This document shows, in pieces, positions 1 to 11,400 of a stretch of DNA of 64,000 bases. The translations under genes were made by a program, and so were the position numbers. Within the stretch, counting starts at the first letter, position 1; each line of letters opens with the position of its first letter. The stretch is taken from positions 1 through 64,000 of the forward strand of contig NZ_JABXKM010000099.1 in NCBI RefSeq assembly GCF_017115025.1, read 5' to 3'. The DNA is from Nostoc sp. NOS(2021) (GTDB lineage Bacteria; Cyanobacteriota; Cyanobacteriia; Cyanobacteriales; Nostocaceae). The notes under the pieces are model-generated. The model saw nothing but the letters and a program-made list of their open reading frames with translations. It was not told the DNA's origin and did no database searches.

Positions 1-3000
1 GGTCTAGATACTGTTGTTTTTCGGGCACAAGAATTTACGAATGAAAGAATGGTTATCCTTAAAATACTCAAAAGTGAATACGCTAATCTTGAGTATGTAA
101 CAGAGTTTAAACATGAGTATGAAATTGCTAAATCATTAGATTTACCAGGAGTTATAAAAGTTTATGGATTAGAAAATTATCAAAACAGTATCGCTTTAGT
201 TTTAGAGGACATGGGAGGACAAAACCTAAAACAATTCATCCATAATAATAAACTCAATATAATGGATTGCTTAAAATTAGCTATTCAGCTTGCGGATATT
301 ATTATAGATTTGCATGAACAACATATTATTCATAAAGATATTAAACCACAAAATATAATTATTAATCCTAAGTCAATGCAGGTTAAAATTACTGACTTCA
401 GCATTGCCTCACGCCTGTCAAAGGAAAATGCAATAATCAGCAATCCTAATTTGCTTAAAGGAACACTTGCCTACATGTCTCCAGAGCAAACAGGTCGCAT
501 GAATAGGTCGGTTGATTACCGCACAGACTTTTACTCTTTAGGCGTAACTTTTTATGAGCTGCTGACTGATAATTTGCCATTTAATTGCACCGACCCCTTA
601 GAAATAATTCACTCTCATATTGCCAAACAGCCGATACCTCCTGATCAGATCAACCCAAAAATTCCGGGGGCTGTATCTAATATTGTAATGAAACTATTAT
701 TTAAAACTGCTGAAGAAAGATATCAAAGTGGCTTAGGGCTAAAAGCAGATTTAGAGATTTGTTTCAAGCAGTTATTAAATAATGGAAAAATCGAAAATTT
801 TATTCCTGGCAAGTTAGATAAATTTAGCCAATTTACAATTCCTCAAAAACTCTATGGACGTGAGAAAGAAGTAGCATCTCTCATGTCAGCTTTTGAGCGA
901 GTAAGTGTTGGCAGAAGTGAGATGATGTTAGTTTCAGGTTATGCAGGGATTGGTAAATCCTGCTTAGTTAATGAAATTCATAAACCTATTCTCCAACAAC
1001 GTGGATATTTTATTTCTGGTAAATTCGATCAATTTAAGCGAAATATCCCTTATACGGCTCTAATTGAATCATTTCAAGAATTAACTGGACAGTTATTAAC
1101 AGAAAGCGCTGAAAAAATAATTGTTTTGAAACAGCAGCTTTTAGAAGCATTTGGTGAAATTGGTCAAGTTATTATTGATGTTATTCCTGAGATTGAAAAG
1201 ATTGTAGGTCAACAGCCACCTGTGCCGCAATTAGGAGCAATTGAAACCCAAAACCGCTTTAATAGAGTATTTCAAAAGTTTATTCGAGTATTTACTCAAA
1301 AAGAACGCCCACTTGTTCTATTTTTCGATGATTTACAATGGGCAGATTTAGCGTCTCTAAAATTGATTCAGATGCTGATGCTTGATGATAGCCAATATTT
1401 TTTGATGATTGGAGCTTATCGAGATAACGAAGTCATATCAACTCATTATTTGAATCAAACCTTGAATGAACTCCAAAAAGCAGGAACGATTGTAAATAAT
1501 ATTACACTTAAGCCTTTAAATATTAGTGATGTGTATGAATTAATAGTGGATACACTTCATACTGCAACAGAAAAAACAAAAATACTAGCTGAACTTCTTT
1601 TTAATCAAACTCAAGGAAATCCTTTTTTCTTAACTCAGTTGTTCCAAACTATGTACCAAGAAAAGCTATTAAATTTTGACTTTAATAGTGGAACATGGCA
1701 GTGGGAAATAAATCAAATTCAGACTGTTGGGATTACAGATTATGATGCCCTAGAATTAATTGTGAGAAATATTAAAAAATTGCCTCAAGAGACACAACAG
1801 GTCTTAAAACTAGCTGCTTGTTTTGGCAATCGGTTTAACATAGACATTCTAGCAATTGTAAATCAAAAATCTCAGTCAGAAACCGCCTCGGAATTATGGG
1901 AAGCACTTCAAACAAGCCTAATTCTCCCATTGAGCGATAACTATAAAGCTCCACTGTTTTTTGACAAAGACATATCTATATCCTTAGAATATCAAGAATT
2001 AAAAGTTTCATATAAGTTTTTCCACGATCGCATCCAGCAAGCTGCTTATTCCCTGATTCCAGAATCGCAAAGAAAACAAACTCACCTAAGAATTGGGCAA
2101 TTAATACTAGAATCTTGCCAAACACAGGAAATTGAAGAAAACATTTTTAATATTGTTAACCACTTAAATTTAGGTACTGAATTTATTTGCGATCAATCTC
2201 AAAGAGATCAGCTAGCTAAATTAAATCTGATAGCTAGCCAAAAAGCAAAAGCATCATCAGCATACGAAGCTGCCCTTAGCTATTCAACAGTTGGACTAGA
2301 ATTACTCACACCATCAAGTTGGGAAAATAACTACGACTTGATACTAGTACTTCATCTAGAAAGCGTAGAATTAGAGTACTTAAATACTAATTTTACACGA
2401 GCAACTATCCTAACTGAAATTATTCTAGACCAAGCTAGCAATCTGCTCGATCAAGTCAAGGCTTATCAATTACAAATCCAGTTTTATATGGCTCAAAATC
2501 AGATGCTTAAAGCCATTGATACTGGACTAGAAGCGATCGCAAAGTTGGGGGTTCCTCTGTCGGCGGCACCAAATAAGCAAAGTACTATAGCTAATTTACC
2601 TCAGCTTCAAGATTTAGAAAATTTTCCAGTTGTCAAAGATCCTTCCATACTGGCAGCTTTAAAAATCCTTGTTACTATTGCTGGTGCTGCTTTTATTACT
2701 AACCCGACAAAGACAAGTTTTGCCCAGATAATCTTGACTGTCGTCAATCTCTGTATTGAACACGGTCATTCAGCTTTGGCGGCTCACGGATATGCTTATT
2801 ATGGGATGCTGTTATGTGGCTATCTTGAAAATATTGATGCTGGATATCGCTCTGGTCAAATAGCTTGGCAAATATTAGAGCAGTTCCAAAGTGTTGAACT
2901 TAAAAGTAAAGTATATGCACCATTTTATGGTTTTACCATTCATTGGAAAGAGCATCTTAGAGAAACAATTACTCCGTTGCAAGAAGGAATTCAAAGCGCG

Positions 3001-5442
3001 TTAGAAATTGGAGATTTAGAATACGCTGGCTATTGCTCTGTCCACTATTGCGGTCATATATTTTTTAGAGGAGAACAACTTGAATCAGTAGCTCATCAGC
3101 AAGCATCATATATTAATTTATTAGGAAAATTTAAACTAGATTTTCCTATAAACTACATTAAAATTTGGCATCAGCTAGCACTTAATCTGCAAGGTTTGTC
3201 ACAAAATAAACATCTTCTAGTTGGTGATAGTTTTAATGAAGTAGCAATGTTGCCATATCTAAAAACTACTAATAATGCTACTTCTTTGTTTGCTGCTTAT
3301 GTTGCCAAATTGATTCTTTTTTACTTATTTAAAGATTACACTCAAGCAATTGATAATGCCAAATTAGCTTCAGAATTTATAGGTAGTGTGATGGGGATGA
3401 TGACGGTTGGCATCCACAACCTATACTATTCACTAGCTCTAATTGCTTTATATCCAAATGTTGAATCTAACATTCAACAAGAATATATGGCTGTGATCAA
3501 TGCCAATCAGGAAAAAATGCGGATATGGGCTGGTCATGCTCCTGCTAACTATCAGCATAAATATGATTTAGTGGAGGCGGAAAAAGCGCGATTTTTAGGG
3601 CAAACCTTTATAGCTATGGAGTATTATGAGCTAGCTATTCAAGGAGCCAAAGAACAGGGATATTTTCAAGAAGAAGCACTAGCCAGCGAGTTAGCAGCAG
3701 AATTTTACTTTTCCCGTGGTAGAGATCAGCAGGCGATCTTTTACCTGAGAGAATCTTATCATGCTTATGTACGTTGGGGAGCGATCGCAAAAGTCAGTGA
3801 TTTAGAGTCAAAATACCCCGATTATTGCCCATTAAGAATAAATCAGGAATCATCTACTTTGAAGGCTAGCTTACAAACTACTTCAAGCAAAATCAATAAT
3901 TTGGCATCTTTTGATTTGTCTACAGTTTTTAAAGCTTCGCAAGCTATTTCTAGTGAAATCATGCTAGATGAATTGCTAGCTAAGTTGATGAAAATTGTTA
4001 TGGAAAATGCTGGGGCACAAACTAGCTGCTTCCTTTTAGAGAAAAATGGTCAAATGGTAATCGAAGCATTTGTGGGAGTTAACAAAAATGAGATGTTTTT
4101 AGAAACTTCCATGTCTTTAGATAATAGTCTATATGTGCCAATATCTATACTCAACTATGTGATCAGAACTAAAGAAAGTGTCGTTATTGGTGATGCTATA
4201 TCTGAAGGAAAATTTAGTAGAGATCCTTATATTATTGAGAATAAATGTAAGTCCGTTTTATGTACACCGATAATCCATCAAAGTAAACTTATCGGAATTC
4301 TGTATCTGCAAAATAACTTAACAACAAATGCATTTACTACTGAACGTTTAGAAGTTTTAAAAATTCTTGCCTCTCAAGCAGCCATTTCTATTGAGAATGC
4401 CAAGCTGTATACTAATTTATCTAAACTAAATGATAATCTGCAACAAGCTAACCAGCAATTAGAAAATTATAGCAAAAATCTGGAGCTAAAAGTCGAAGAA
4501 AGAACACAGGAATTACATGAAAAAAATGTGTGTTTGGAAGAACAAGCAGAACAATTAGAACTTACACTAAAGCAACTACAAGCAACACAGTTACAGATGA
4601 TTCAGAAAGAAAAAATGTCTGGCTTAGGTCAATTAATTGCTGGTATAGCTCATGAGATTAATAACCCAATTAATTTTATTTATGGCAACATTTCTCATGC
4701 TAGTGAGTACATTAAAGATATGTTACATCTAATTAAAAGTTATGAAAAAGTATTACCCAATCTGACTCCTGAAATGCTGGCAGAACAAGAAGATATAGAT
4801 TTGCAATTTTTGATTGAAGACTTACCCAAATTGCTATCTTCAATGAAGCATGGAGCCGAACGCATCCGCCAGATAGTTCTGAGCTTACGTAACTTCTCCC
4901 GTTTGGATGAAGCAGAAATGAAGCCAGTTAATATTCATGAAGGTATTGATAGCACCTTGCTAATCTTACAACATCGACTCAAAACTGAGTCAGGCAGTTC
5001 TAATATTCAAATTATCAAAAATTATGGCTCCTTACCATTAGTAGATTGTTATCCAAGTCAACTCAACCAAGTATTTATGAATTTGTTAGCTAATGCTATT
5101 GAGGCTTTGGAAGAATATAACTCTCACCGTTCATTGGAGAACACTGAACTTAATCCAAGTTATATCAAAATAACTACTGAGTTATTAGAGCAAAATCTGC
5201 TAGCTATTCGCATTGCTGACAATGCTTCTGGGATGACACCGGATATACTTTCTCAGATTTTCAATCCTTTCTTTACAACCAAACCTATTGGCAAAGGTAC
5301 TGGTTTAGGATTATCTATTAGCTACACAATTATTGTAGAAAAACATGGAGGTGAAATCAGTTGTCAGTCAATACCAGGAAAAGGAACTGAGTTCATAATT
5401 GAACTTTCAGTAAATCAAAAAAGTTTTAAATTAGTCAAGTAA
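1..5442 (+). CDS. Multidomain signalling kinase: N-terminal Ser/Thr kinase, AAA/ATPase, GAF, C-terminal histidine kinase (5' end outside window)
   Basis: HKDIKPQNIIIN and ITDFSIAS kinase motifs, SGYAGIGKS P-loop, GAF-like segment, GIAHEINNPINFIYGN H-box, GKGTGLGLSIS G-box. The frame is open from base 1 (GLDTVVFRAQEFTNERMVILK), so the true start lies upstream of 49. Confidence 0.93.
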   Translation, partial: GLDTVVFRAQEFTNERMVILKILKSEYANLEYVTEFKHEYEIAKSLDLPGVIKVYGLENYQNSIALVLEDMGGQNLKQFIHNNKLNIMDCLKLAIQLADIIIDLHEQHIIHKDIKPQNIIINPKSMQVKITDFSIASRLSKENAIISNPNLLKGTLAYMSPEQTGRMNRSVDYRTDFYSLGVTFYELLTDNLPFNCTDPLEIIHSHIAKQPIPPDQINPKIPGAVSNIVMKLLFKTAEERYQSGLGLKADLEICFKQLLNNGKIENFIPGKLDKFSQFTIPQKLYGREKEVASLMSAFERVSVGRSEMMLVSGYAGIGKSCLVNEIHKPILQQRGYFISGKFDQFKRNIPYTALIESFQELTGQLLTESAEKIIVLKQQLLEAFGEIGQVIIDVIPEIEKIVGQQPPVPQLGAIETQNRFNRVFQKFIRVFTQKERPLVLFFDDLQWADLASLKLIQMLMLDDSQYFLMIGAYRDNEVISTHYLNQTLNELQKAGTIVNNITLKPLNISDVYELIVDTLHTATEKTKILAELLFNQTQGNPFFLTQLFQTMYQEKLLNFDFNSGTWQWEINQIQTVGITDYDALELIVRNIKKLPQETQQVLKLAACFGNRFNIDILAIVNQKSQSETASELWEALQTSLILPLSDNYKAPLFFDKDISISLEYQELKVSYKFFHDRIQQAAYSLIPESQRKQTHLRIGQLILESCQTQEIEENIFNIVNHLNLGTEFICDQSQRDQLAKLNLIASQKAKASSAYEAALSYSTVGLELLTPSSWENNYDLILVLHLESVELEYLNTNFTRATILTEIILDQASNLLDQVKAYQLQIQFYMAQNQMLKAIDTGLEAIAKLGVPLSAAPNKQSTIANLPQLQDLENFPVVKDPSILAALKILVTIAGAAFITNPTKTSFAQIILTVVNLCIEHGHSALAAHGYAYYGMLLCGYLENIDAGYRSGQIAWQILEQFQSVELKSKVYAPFYGFTIHWKEHLRETITPLQEGIQSALEIGDLEYAGYCSVHYCGHIFFRGEQLESVAHQQASYINLLGKFKLDFPINYIKIWHQLALNLQGLSQNKHLLVGDSFNEVAMLPYLKTTNNATSLFAAYVAKLILFYLFKDYTQAIDNAKLASEFIGSVMGMMTVGIHNLYYSLALIALYPNVESNIQQEYMAVINANQEKMRIWAGHAPANYQHKYDLVEAEKARFLGQTFIAMEYYELAIQGAKEQGYFQEEALASELAAEFYFSRGRDQQAIFYLRESYHAYVRWGAIAKVSDLESKYPDYCPLRINQESSTLKASLQTTSSKINNLASFDLSTVFKASQAISSEIMLDELLAKLMKIVMENAGAQTSCFLLEKNGQMVIEAFVGVNKNEMFLETSMSLDNSLYVPISILNYVIRTKESVVIGDAISEGKFSRDPYIIENKCKSVLCTPIIHQSKLIGILYLQNNLTTNAFTTERLEVLKILASQAAISIENAKLYTNLSKLNDNLQQANQQLENYSKNLELKVEERTQELHEKNVCLEEQAEQLELTLKQLQATQLQMIQKEKMSGLGQLIAGIAHEINNPINFIYGNISHASEYIKDMLHLIKSYEKVLPNLTPEMLAEQEDIDLQFLIEDLPKLLSSMKHGAERIRQIVLSLRNFSRLDEAEMKPVNIHEGIDSTLLILQHRLKTESGSSNIQIIKNYGSLPLVDCYPSQLNQVFMNLLANAIEALEEYNSHRSLENTELNPSYIKITTELLEQNLLAIRIADNASGMTPDILSQIFNPFFTTKPIGKGTGLGLSISYTIIVEKHGGEISCQSIPGKGTEFIIELSVNQKSFKLVK

Positions 5443-5463
5443 AAACCTTACCCTAAACTAATC

Positions 5464-8400
5464 ATGATGATTAACAATTCTCAAGTTACAAATGTTTCTA
5501 ATATCTCAATTTCTGAAGTATTTATGGCTTTGGTAACAGGAACTATACTAGATAAGCCTTATGAACCTTCAAATATTGGAAAAATATCCCGATTAACAAC
5601 TACACAAAGGGATTTATATCTGGATAATATGCTCCATCCAGATAGTACTATTTTCAGTTTAGGAATATCGGTAAAGCTACCAAAAAATTTAGATAGATTT
5701 ATTTGGGAACAGGCAGTAAAAATACTATGTCAAGCAGATGATACAATTAAAACAAAGTTTATTTTTTATCAAGGTGAAGCTTTTCAATTTGTAGATCAAA
5801 GTGCTGATATTCATTTTGAATTTATCGAAATAAATACTAATAATGCTTATTTTAATAGTTTGGAATATATCATAAAAGAAAAAGTTAAAACAAAGTTTGA
5901 ATTTCACAAAAATTATTTATTTAAAAATATTTTAGTCAAGGATAATCAGGGTAATTATACTGCTATTGTAGGTGCGCCTCATATTCTTTTTGATGGATAT
6001 TCTGCCAAAATTTTCTTTGAAAAAGTTGGAAAAGTTTATTTAGATTTAAAAGCAGGTAATATTCCTCAAAAATTTAAACTTGGTTCTTTTTATGATTGTA
6101 TTGAAGAGCATCTACTTGAATTTGATACTCAAGAAAATCAGCAGTATTGGCAGAAATCTTTAAGCAATATTATTCCTGTCACATCTTATATAAAACCCAA
6201 AGGAGAAAACGAAGCCCAATCTAGAAAAGTACAAATTACTGGGAATCAGCTAGAGCAAATTAGAAAATATTGCCAATTAAATAAATGTAATATCCCAGCT
6301 TTTTTTAGGGCTGTGTATGGTATTTACTTGAGTAAGTATTTACAAGCGCCAGGAGATTTTGTATTTTACGATATTGTCGGTAAAAGAGATAAGCAAACAC
6401 TTAATGTTTTAGGTTGTCTTTATCAAGTAGTTCCTGTTATTGTTAATCAAAATCTTCTTGGAAACAATTCAACCATTTTTAATTATCTTTCATATATAAA
6501 TGATTATCGAAAAAATCTCAGCCATTATCAAAATATTTCTGTATTTCAACAAAAAAAATCTTTGAAAGAGGAACCATTAAAATTCTTCTATAATTTTTAT
6601 AAATTCAGAGTTATTAATCTACCTATTGCTGAAGAAAAGCCTAGATTAACTGTTCATAATTCTTTTGCTGATAATGAAGTTCATCTTATAGTTAACGAGT
6701 TTAAGGATACTATAGAGATAGAAATATTTTATAATGAAACTTTTTTTGTATATGTAAAAACTTTAGAAAGATTGCTCTTCTTAGCCAATCAAATTATTCA
6801 AGGTTGTGAGTATTTTCATCAATTGAATATATTGCCAGAAAGCGAGCATAAAGACTTATTAGAAAGCTGGAACAATACCAGTACGAATTACGCATTAGAT
6901 GAATGCGTTCATCAGCTATTTGAAGCGCAGGTGGAGCGATCGCCAGATGCTATAGCAGTAGTCTTTAAAGAGGCACAGAAGCACGAACAATCTTCACTTA
7001 CTTACCAGAAGCTCAATCAGCTAGCGAATCAGTTAGCACATTATCTGCATTCGCTAGGCGTGAAGCCAGATATGCCAGTGGGAATCTGTGTAGAGAGAAC
7101 GCTAGAAATGGCGATCGCAGTTTTGGCAGTTCTCAAAACTGGTGGGGCTTATGTACCAATGGATTCAGCTTATCCCAAGGAACGTCTAGCCTTTATGCTT
7201 GAGGATACTCAAGTATCAGTTTTACTCACTCAACAAAAACTATTAGCAGAGCTTCCTGAAACCAAAGCGCAGATTATCTGTTTAGATACCGACTGGGACA
7301 ACATAGGCCAATATAGTCAGGAAAATCCCTCTAGTGAAGTAACAGCAGAGAATTTAGCCTATATCATCTACACTTCTGGTTCTACAGGCAAACCAAAAGG
7401 TATCTGTTTAGCTCACCGTCCTTTAGTGAATTTACTGCAATGGCACTTAAACTCACTATTAACAGGTGTACGTACCCTGCAATTTGCCTCTTTGAGCTTT
7501 GATGCGAGCTTTCATGAGATGTTTGCTACTTGGTCTTCAGGAGGAACTTTGTTTCTCATCTCAGAAAACTCGCGTCGGGACACTACAGCTTTAGCTCATT
7601 TTATTCAGAGTCAAGAGATTGAAAAAGTTATCCTACCTGTTGTCGTGCTACAGCAAATGGCAGAAATGGCTGTATCTCACTTGGAATTACTTACTAGCTT
7701 AAAAGAAGTTACTACCACCGGTGAGCAACTGCAAATCACCCCAGCCATTGTCAAATTATTCAAATCGCTACCACACTGCTCATTTCATAATCATTACGGG
7801 CCATCAGAAACCCACGTAGTAACAGCTTTGACATTAGATCAGAATCCTGATTCCTGGCCTACTTATCCATCTATAGGTCGTCCCATAGCTAACACCCAAA
7901 TCTACATACTCGATCCAGAGTTAAAGCCAGTTCCGATCGGTGTTCCGGGAGAGCTTTACATTGGTGGCGATAGTTTGGCTAGGGGTTACTTCAATCGACC
8001 CGATCTCACTGCCGAACGTTTTATTCCCAATCCTTATGCGAAATCGCATCGCTTGTATAAAACAGGTGACTTAGCTTGCTACTTAGCAGATAGTAATATT
8101 GAATACCTGGGTCGGATAGACCAGCAGGTGAAGATTCGCGGCTTCCGTGTTGAGTTGGGGGAGATAGAAACAATGCTATTGCAGCATCCTGACGTGCGCG
8201 AAGCCGCAGTCATAGCGCGTGAGGATGTGCCTGGGGACAAGCACTTAGTTGGTTATATTGTCTCCAACTTGATTCCAGAACGAGTACCTTATGAAAGTGT
8301 TTGTCGAGTGGAAACTGATGACAACCGGATAGTAGAACTACAAACAGAGGATATCTCCATTGGTGGCGTTTGCTTGGTAGGAGTGCCATTTAGTTGGGCT

Positions 8401-11400
8401 AAAGGTAAGCGCGTCCGTCTTTGCCTACGCTTGCCAGTGACATCGGAAGAACTATGGTTAAACGGCAGCGTTGCTTGGAATCAAGGGAAGCGGGCTGGTC
8501 TTCAGTTGACTTTAACACCTACCGAAAAAAACCTGTTTCACCAAAGCATAGAGCATATCTTGGAAACCCAACATCTATGGAGAATTTTACAGCGCACAGT
8601 GAGTGGCAACATCCGTAGATTTCTCAAACAGAAGCTGCCAGATTATATGGTGCCTTCTAGTTTTGTGATGTTAAATGCATTGCCACTAACACCTAACGGG
8701 AAAGTAGATCGTCGCTCCTTACCAGCACCCGATCGCACTGGACGGAATCTGGAGCAAGATTTTGTCTCACCTCGTACCACCGTTGAGGAAGTACTAGCAA
8801 AAATTTGGGTGGAAGTTTTGCGATTGGAGCAGATTAGTGTCTACGATAACTTTTTTGAGATTGGGGGACACTCACTGCTAGCAACTCAGGTAATCTCTCG
8901 TATTCGAGATACCTATCAATTAGATTTACCATTGCGGTGTTTATTCGATGCACCTACTGTTGCCAGCTTGGCTGAAAGTATCGAGGCACAACTCAAGCAA
9001 AATCTAGAATGGCACACTCAAGCGATTGTACCTGTAACGCGCAACCAAAACTTGCCTCTTTCCTTTGCCCAGCAGCGATTATGGTTTCTGGAACAGTTGT
9101 TGCCTGACAGTCCATTTTACAATTTCCCCCAAACTTTTCGCCTGTTTGGTCAGGTGAATCTGAGCGCTTTAGAGCAAAGCATCAACGAAATTGTTCGGCG
9201 GCACGAAGTTTTACGCACCACTTTTGCTTTATCAAATGGGCAGCCTGTACAAATTATTGCTCCTGCTTTGAGTGTACCTATACATCTGGTAGATTTGCGA
9301 TCGCGAAGTGTCTCTTTCAGAGAATCGCTGTCTGAATCACAAAAAGATACAGAAATTCAAAGGTTAATGATTGAAGAGTTCCAGCAGCCCTTTAATATCA
9401 ACCGTGGGCCCCTATTGCGAACAACCCTATTGCAGTTAGATGCAGAGGAATATCTACTGCTTTTAAGCATTCACCACATTGTTTTTGATGGTTGGTCTGT
9501 CAGCGTGTTGTTTCGAGAACTGACATTACTGTATCAGACTTTTGCCAATGGTCTACCTTCTCCCCTGGCTGAACTGACCATTCAGTATGCAGACTTTGCT
9601 GTATGGCAAAGACAATGGTTGCAAGAAAAAGTCATATCACAGGAACTAGTTTATTGGAAGCAGCAGTTAGCAGATTTACCCATTTTGGAGTTACCTAGCC
9701 ATCGCCCCCGTCCAGCAATCCAAACTTATCGCGGGGCGCGTCAACCTCTAGCATTCTCCAAATCTCTCAGCGAGGCAGTAACTCGGTTCAGCCAGCAGGA
9801 GGGAGTTACCTTATATATGACGCTCTTAGCAGCATTCCAAACACTGCTATTCCGCTATACGAATAGCGAAGATATCTTAGTAGGTTCGCTAATTGCCAAT
9901 CGTCACCACCAAAAAATTGAGAATTTAATTGGATTCTTTGTTAACACTTTAGTACTACGCAGCGATTTTTCTGGCTCTCCTAGTTTCCGCCACTTGCTCA
10001 AGCAAGTGCGAGAAGTTACCTTAGAAGCCTACGCTCATCAAGACATCCCCTTTGAAAAGCTGGTAGAGGAACTAGAACCAGAGCGTGATTTGAGCCGCCA
10101 TCCCTTGTTCCAAATCTGCTTTGCGCTGCAAAATGTACCCATGCAAGCTCTGGAACTTTCTGGTCTAAGCATCAATCATCGCTTGGAGTACAATGGTACA
10201 GCCAAGTTTGATCTATTCTTAGAATTATTTGAAACGCCAGATGGGATTAGTGGTTGGTTTGAATACAGCACCGACTTATTTGACGCTGCTACCATCTCTC
10301 GCATCGGAGAACATTTTCAGACTTTAGCCGCAGGAATTGTCGCTAATCCAGATCAGAAAGTTGCAGATTTACCTCTTTTAACACCTGCTGAACGCCAACA
10401 ATTATTAGTGGGATGGAATCAAACTCAAGCAGATTACCCGCAGGAAATTTGCATTCATCAACTATTTGAAGCCCAAGTAAAGCGATCGCCTGACTCTGTA
10501 GCAGCAATTTTTGCAGAACAGCAAATCACTTATTGCGAGTTAAATGCTAGAGCTAATCAATTAGCCCGCCATTTGCAAGCTTTAGGTGTCGGGCCAGATG
10601 TATTGGTAGGGATTTGTGTGGAGCGATCGCTAGAGATGATCGTAGCTCTATTAGCGATTCTCAAAGCTGGTGGAGCTTATATACCTTTAGATCCAGCCTA
10701 TCCACAACAGCGTTTATCTTTGATGCTGTCAGACTCTCAGGTATCAGTGCTATTAACCCAACAACATTTATTGGTGCAACTGCCTAAACATCAAGCGCAT
10801 ATTGTCTGTTTGGATAGAGACTGGCGGGATATTGCTACACAAAGCCAAGATAACCTTGATACTAGTATTAATCCTGACAACTTAGCTTATGTAATCTACA
10901 CCTCCGGTTCCACTGGCAAACCAAAAGGTGTACAAATTATGCACTGCTCTGTAGTGAATTTCCTCCACTTCATGGGTCAGCACTTAGAACTGACAGAGCA
11001 AGACATACTTCTTTCCGTCACTACTTTATCCTTTGACATTGCAGTACTAGAAATTTTCCTACCCATTACTCTCGGTGCCCGTGTCGTTATGATCAGTCGG
11101 GAAGAGACTATGGACGGCACAGAGTTAATCGCAAAATTAACGAACGGTGCTACCGTTATGCAAGCTACCCCAGCCACTTGGCAACTGCTTCTAGAAGCAG
11201 GTTGGCAGGGCAGTAAACATCTGAAAATACTCTGCGGTGGGGAAGCTTTACCAAGAAAATTAGCTCAACAGTTGCAACAGCGATGTGCTACTTTATGGAA
11301 CGTTTATGGCCCCACTGAAACTACCATCTGGTCAGCAATATATAAAGTTATATCTGAGGACGGACACATTCTGATTGGTCGGCCTATAGCCAATACTCAG

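Noticed and set aside
8421-8618. ORFs antisense or out of frame to the NRPS and other large genes (e.g. 8421-8618, 10977-11177, 22103-22333, 60623-60928)
   Set aside because: Shadow ORFs of strong coding frames with no recognisable domains.
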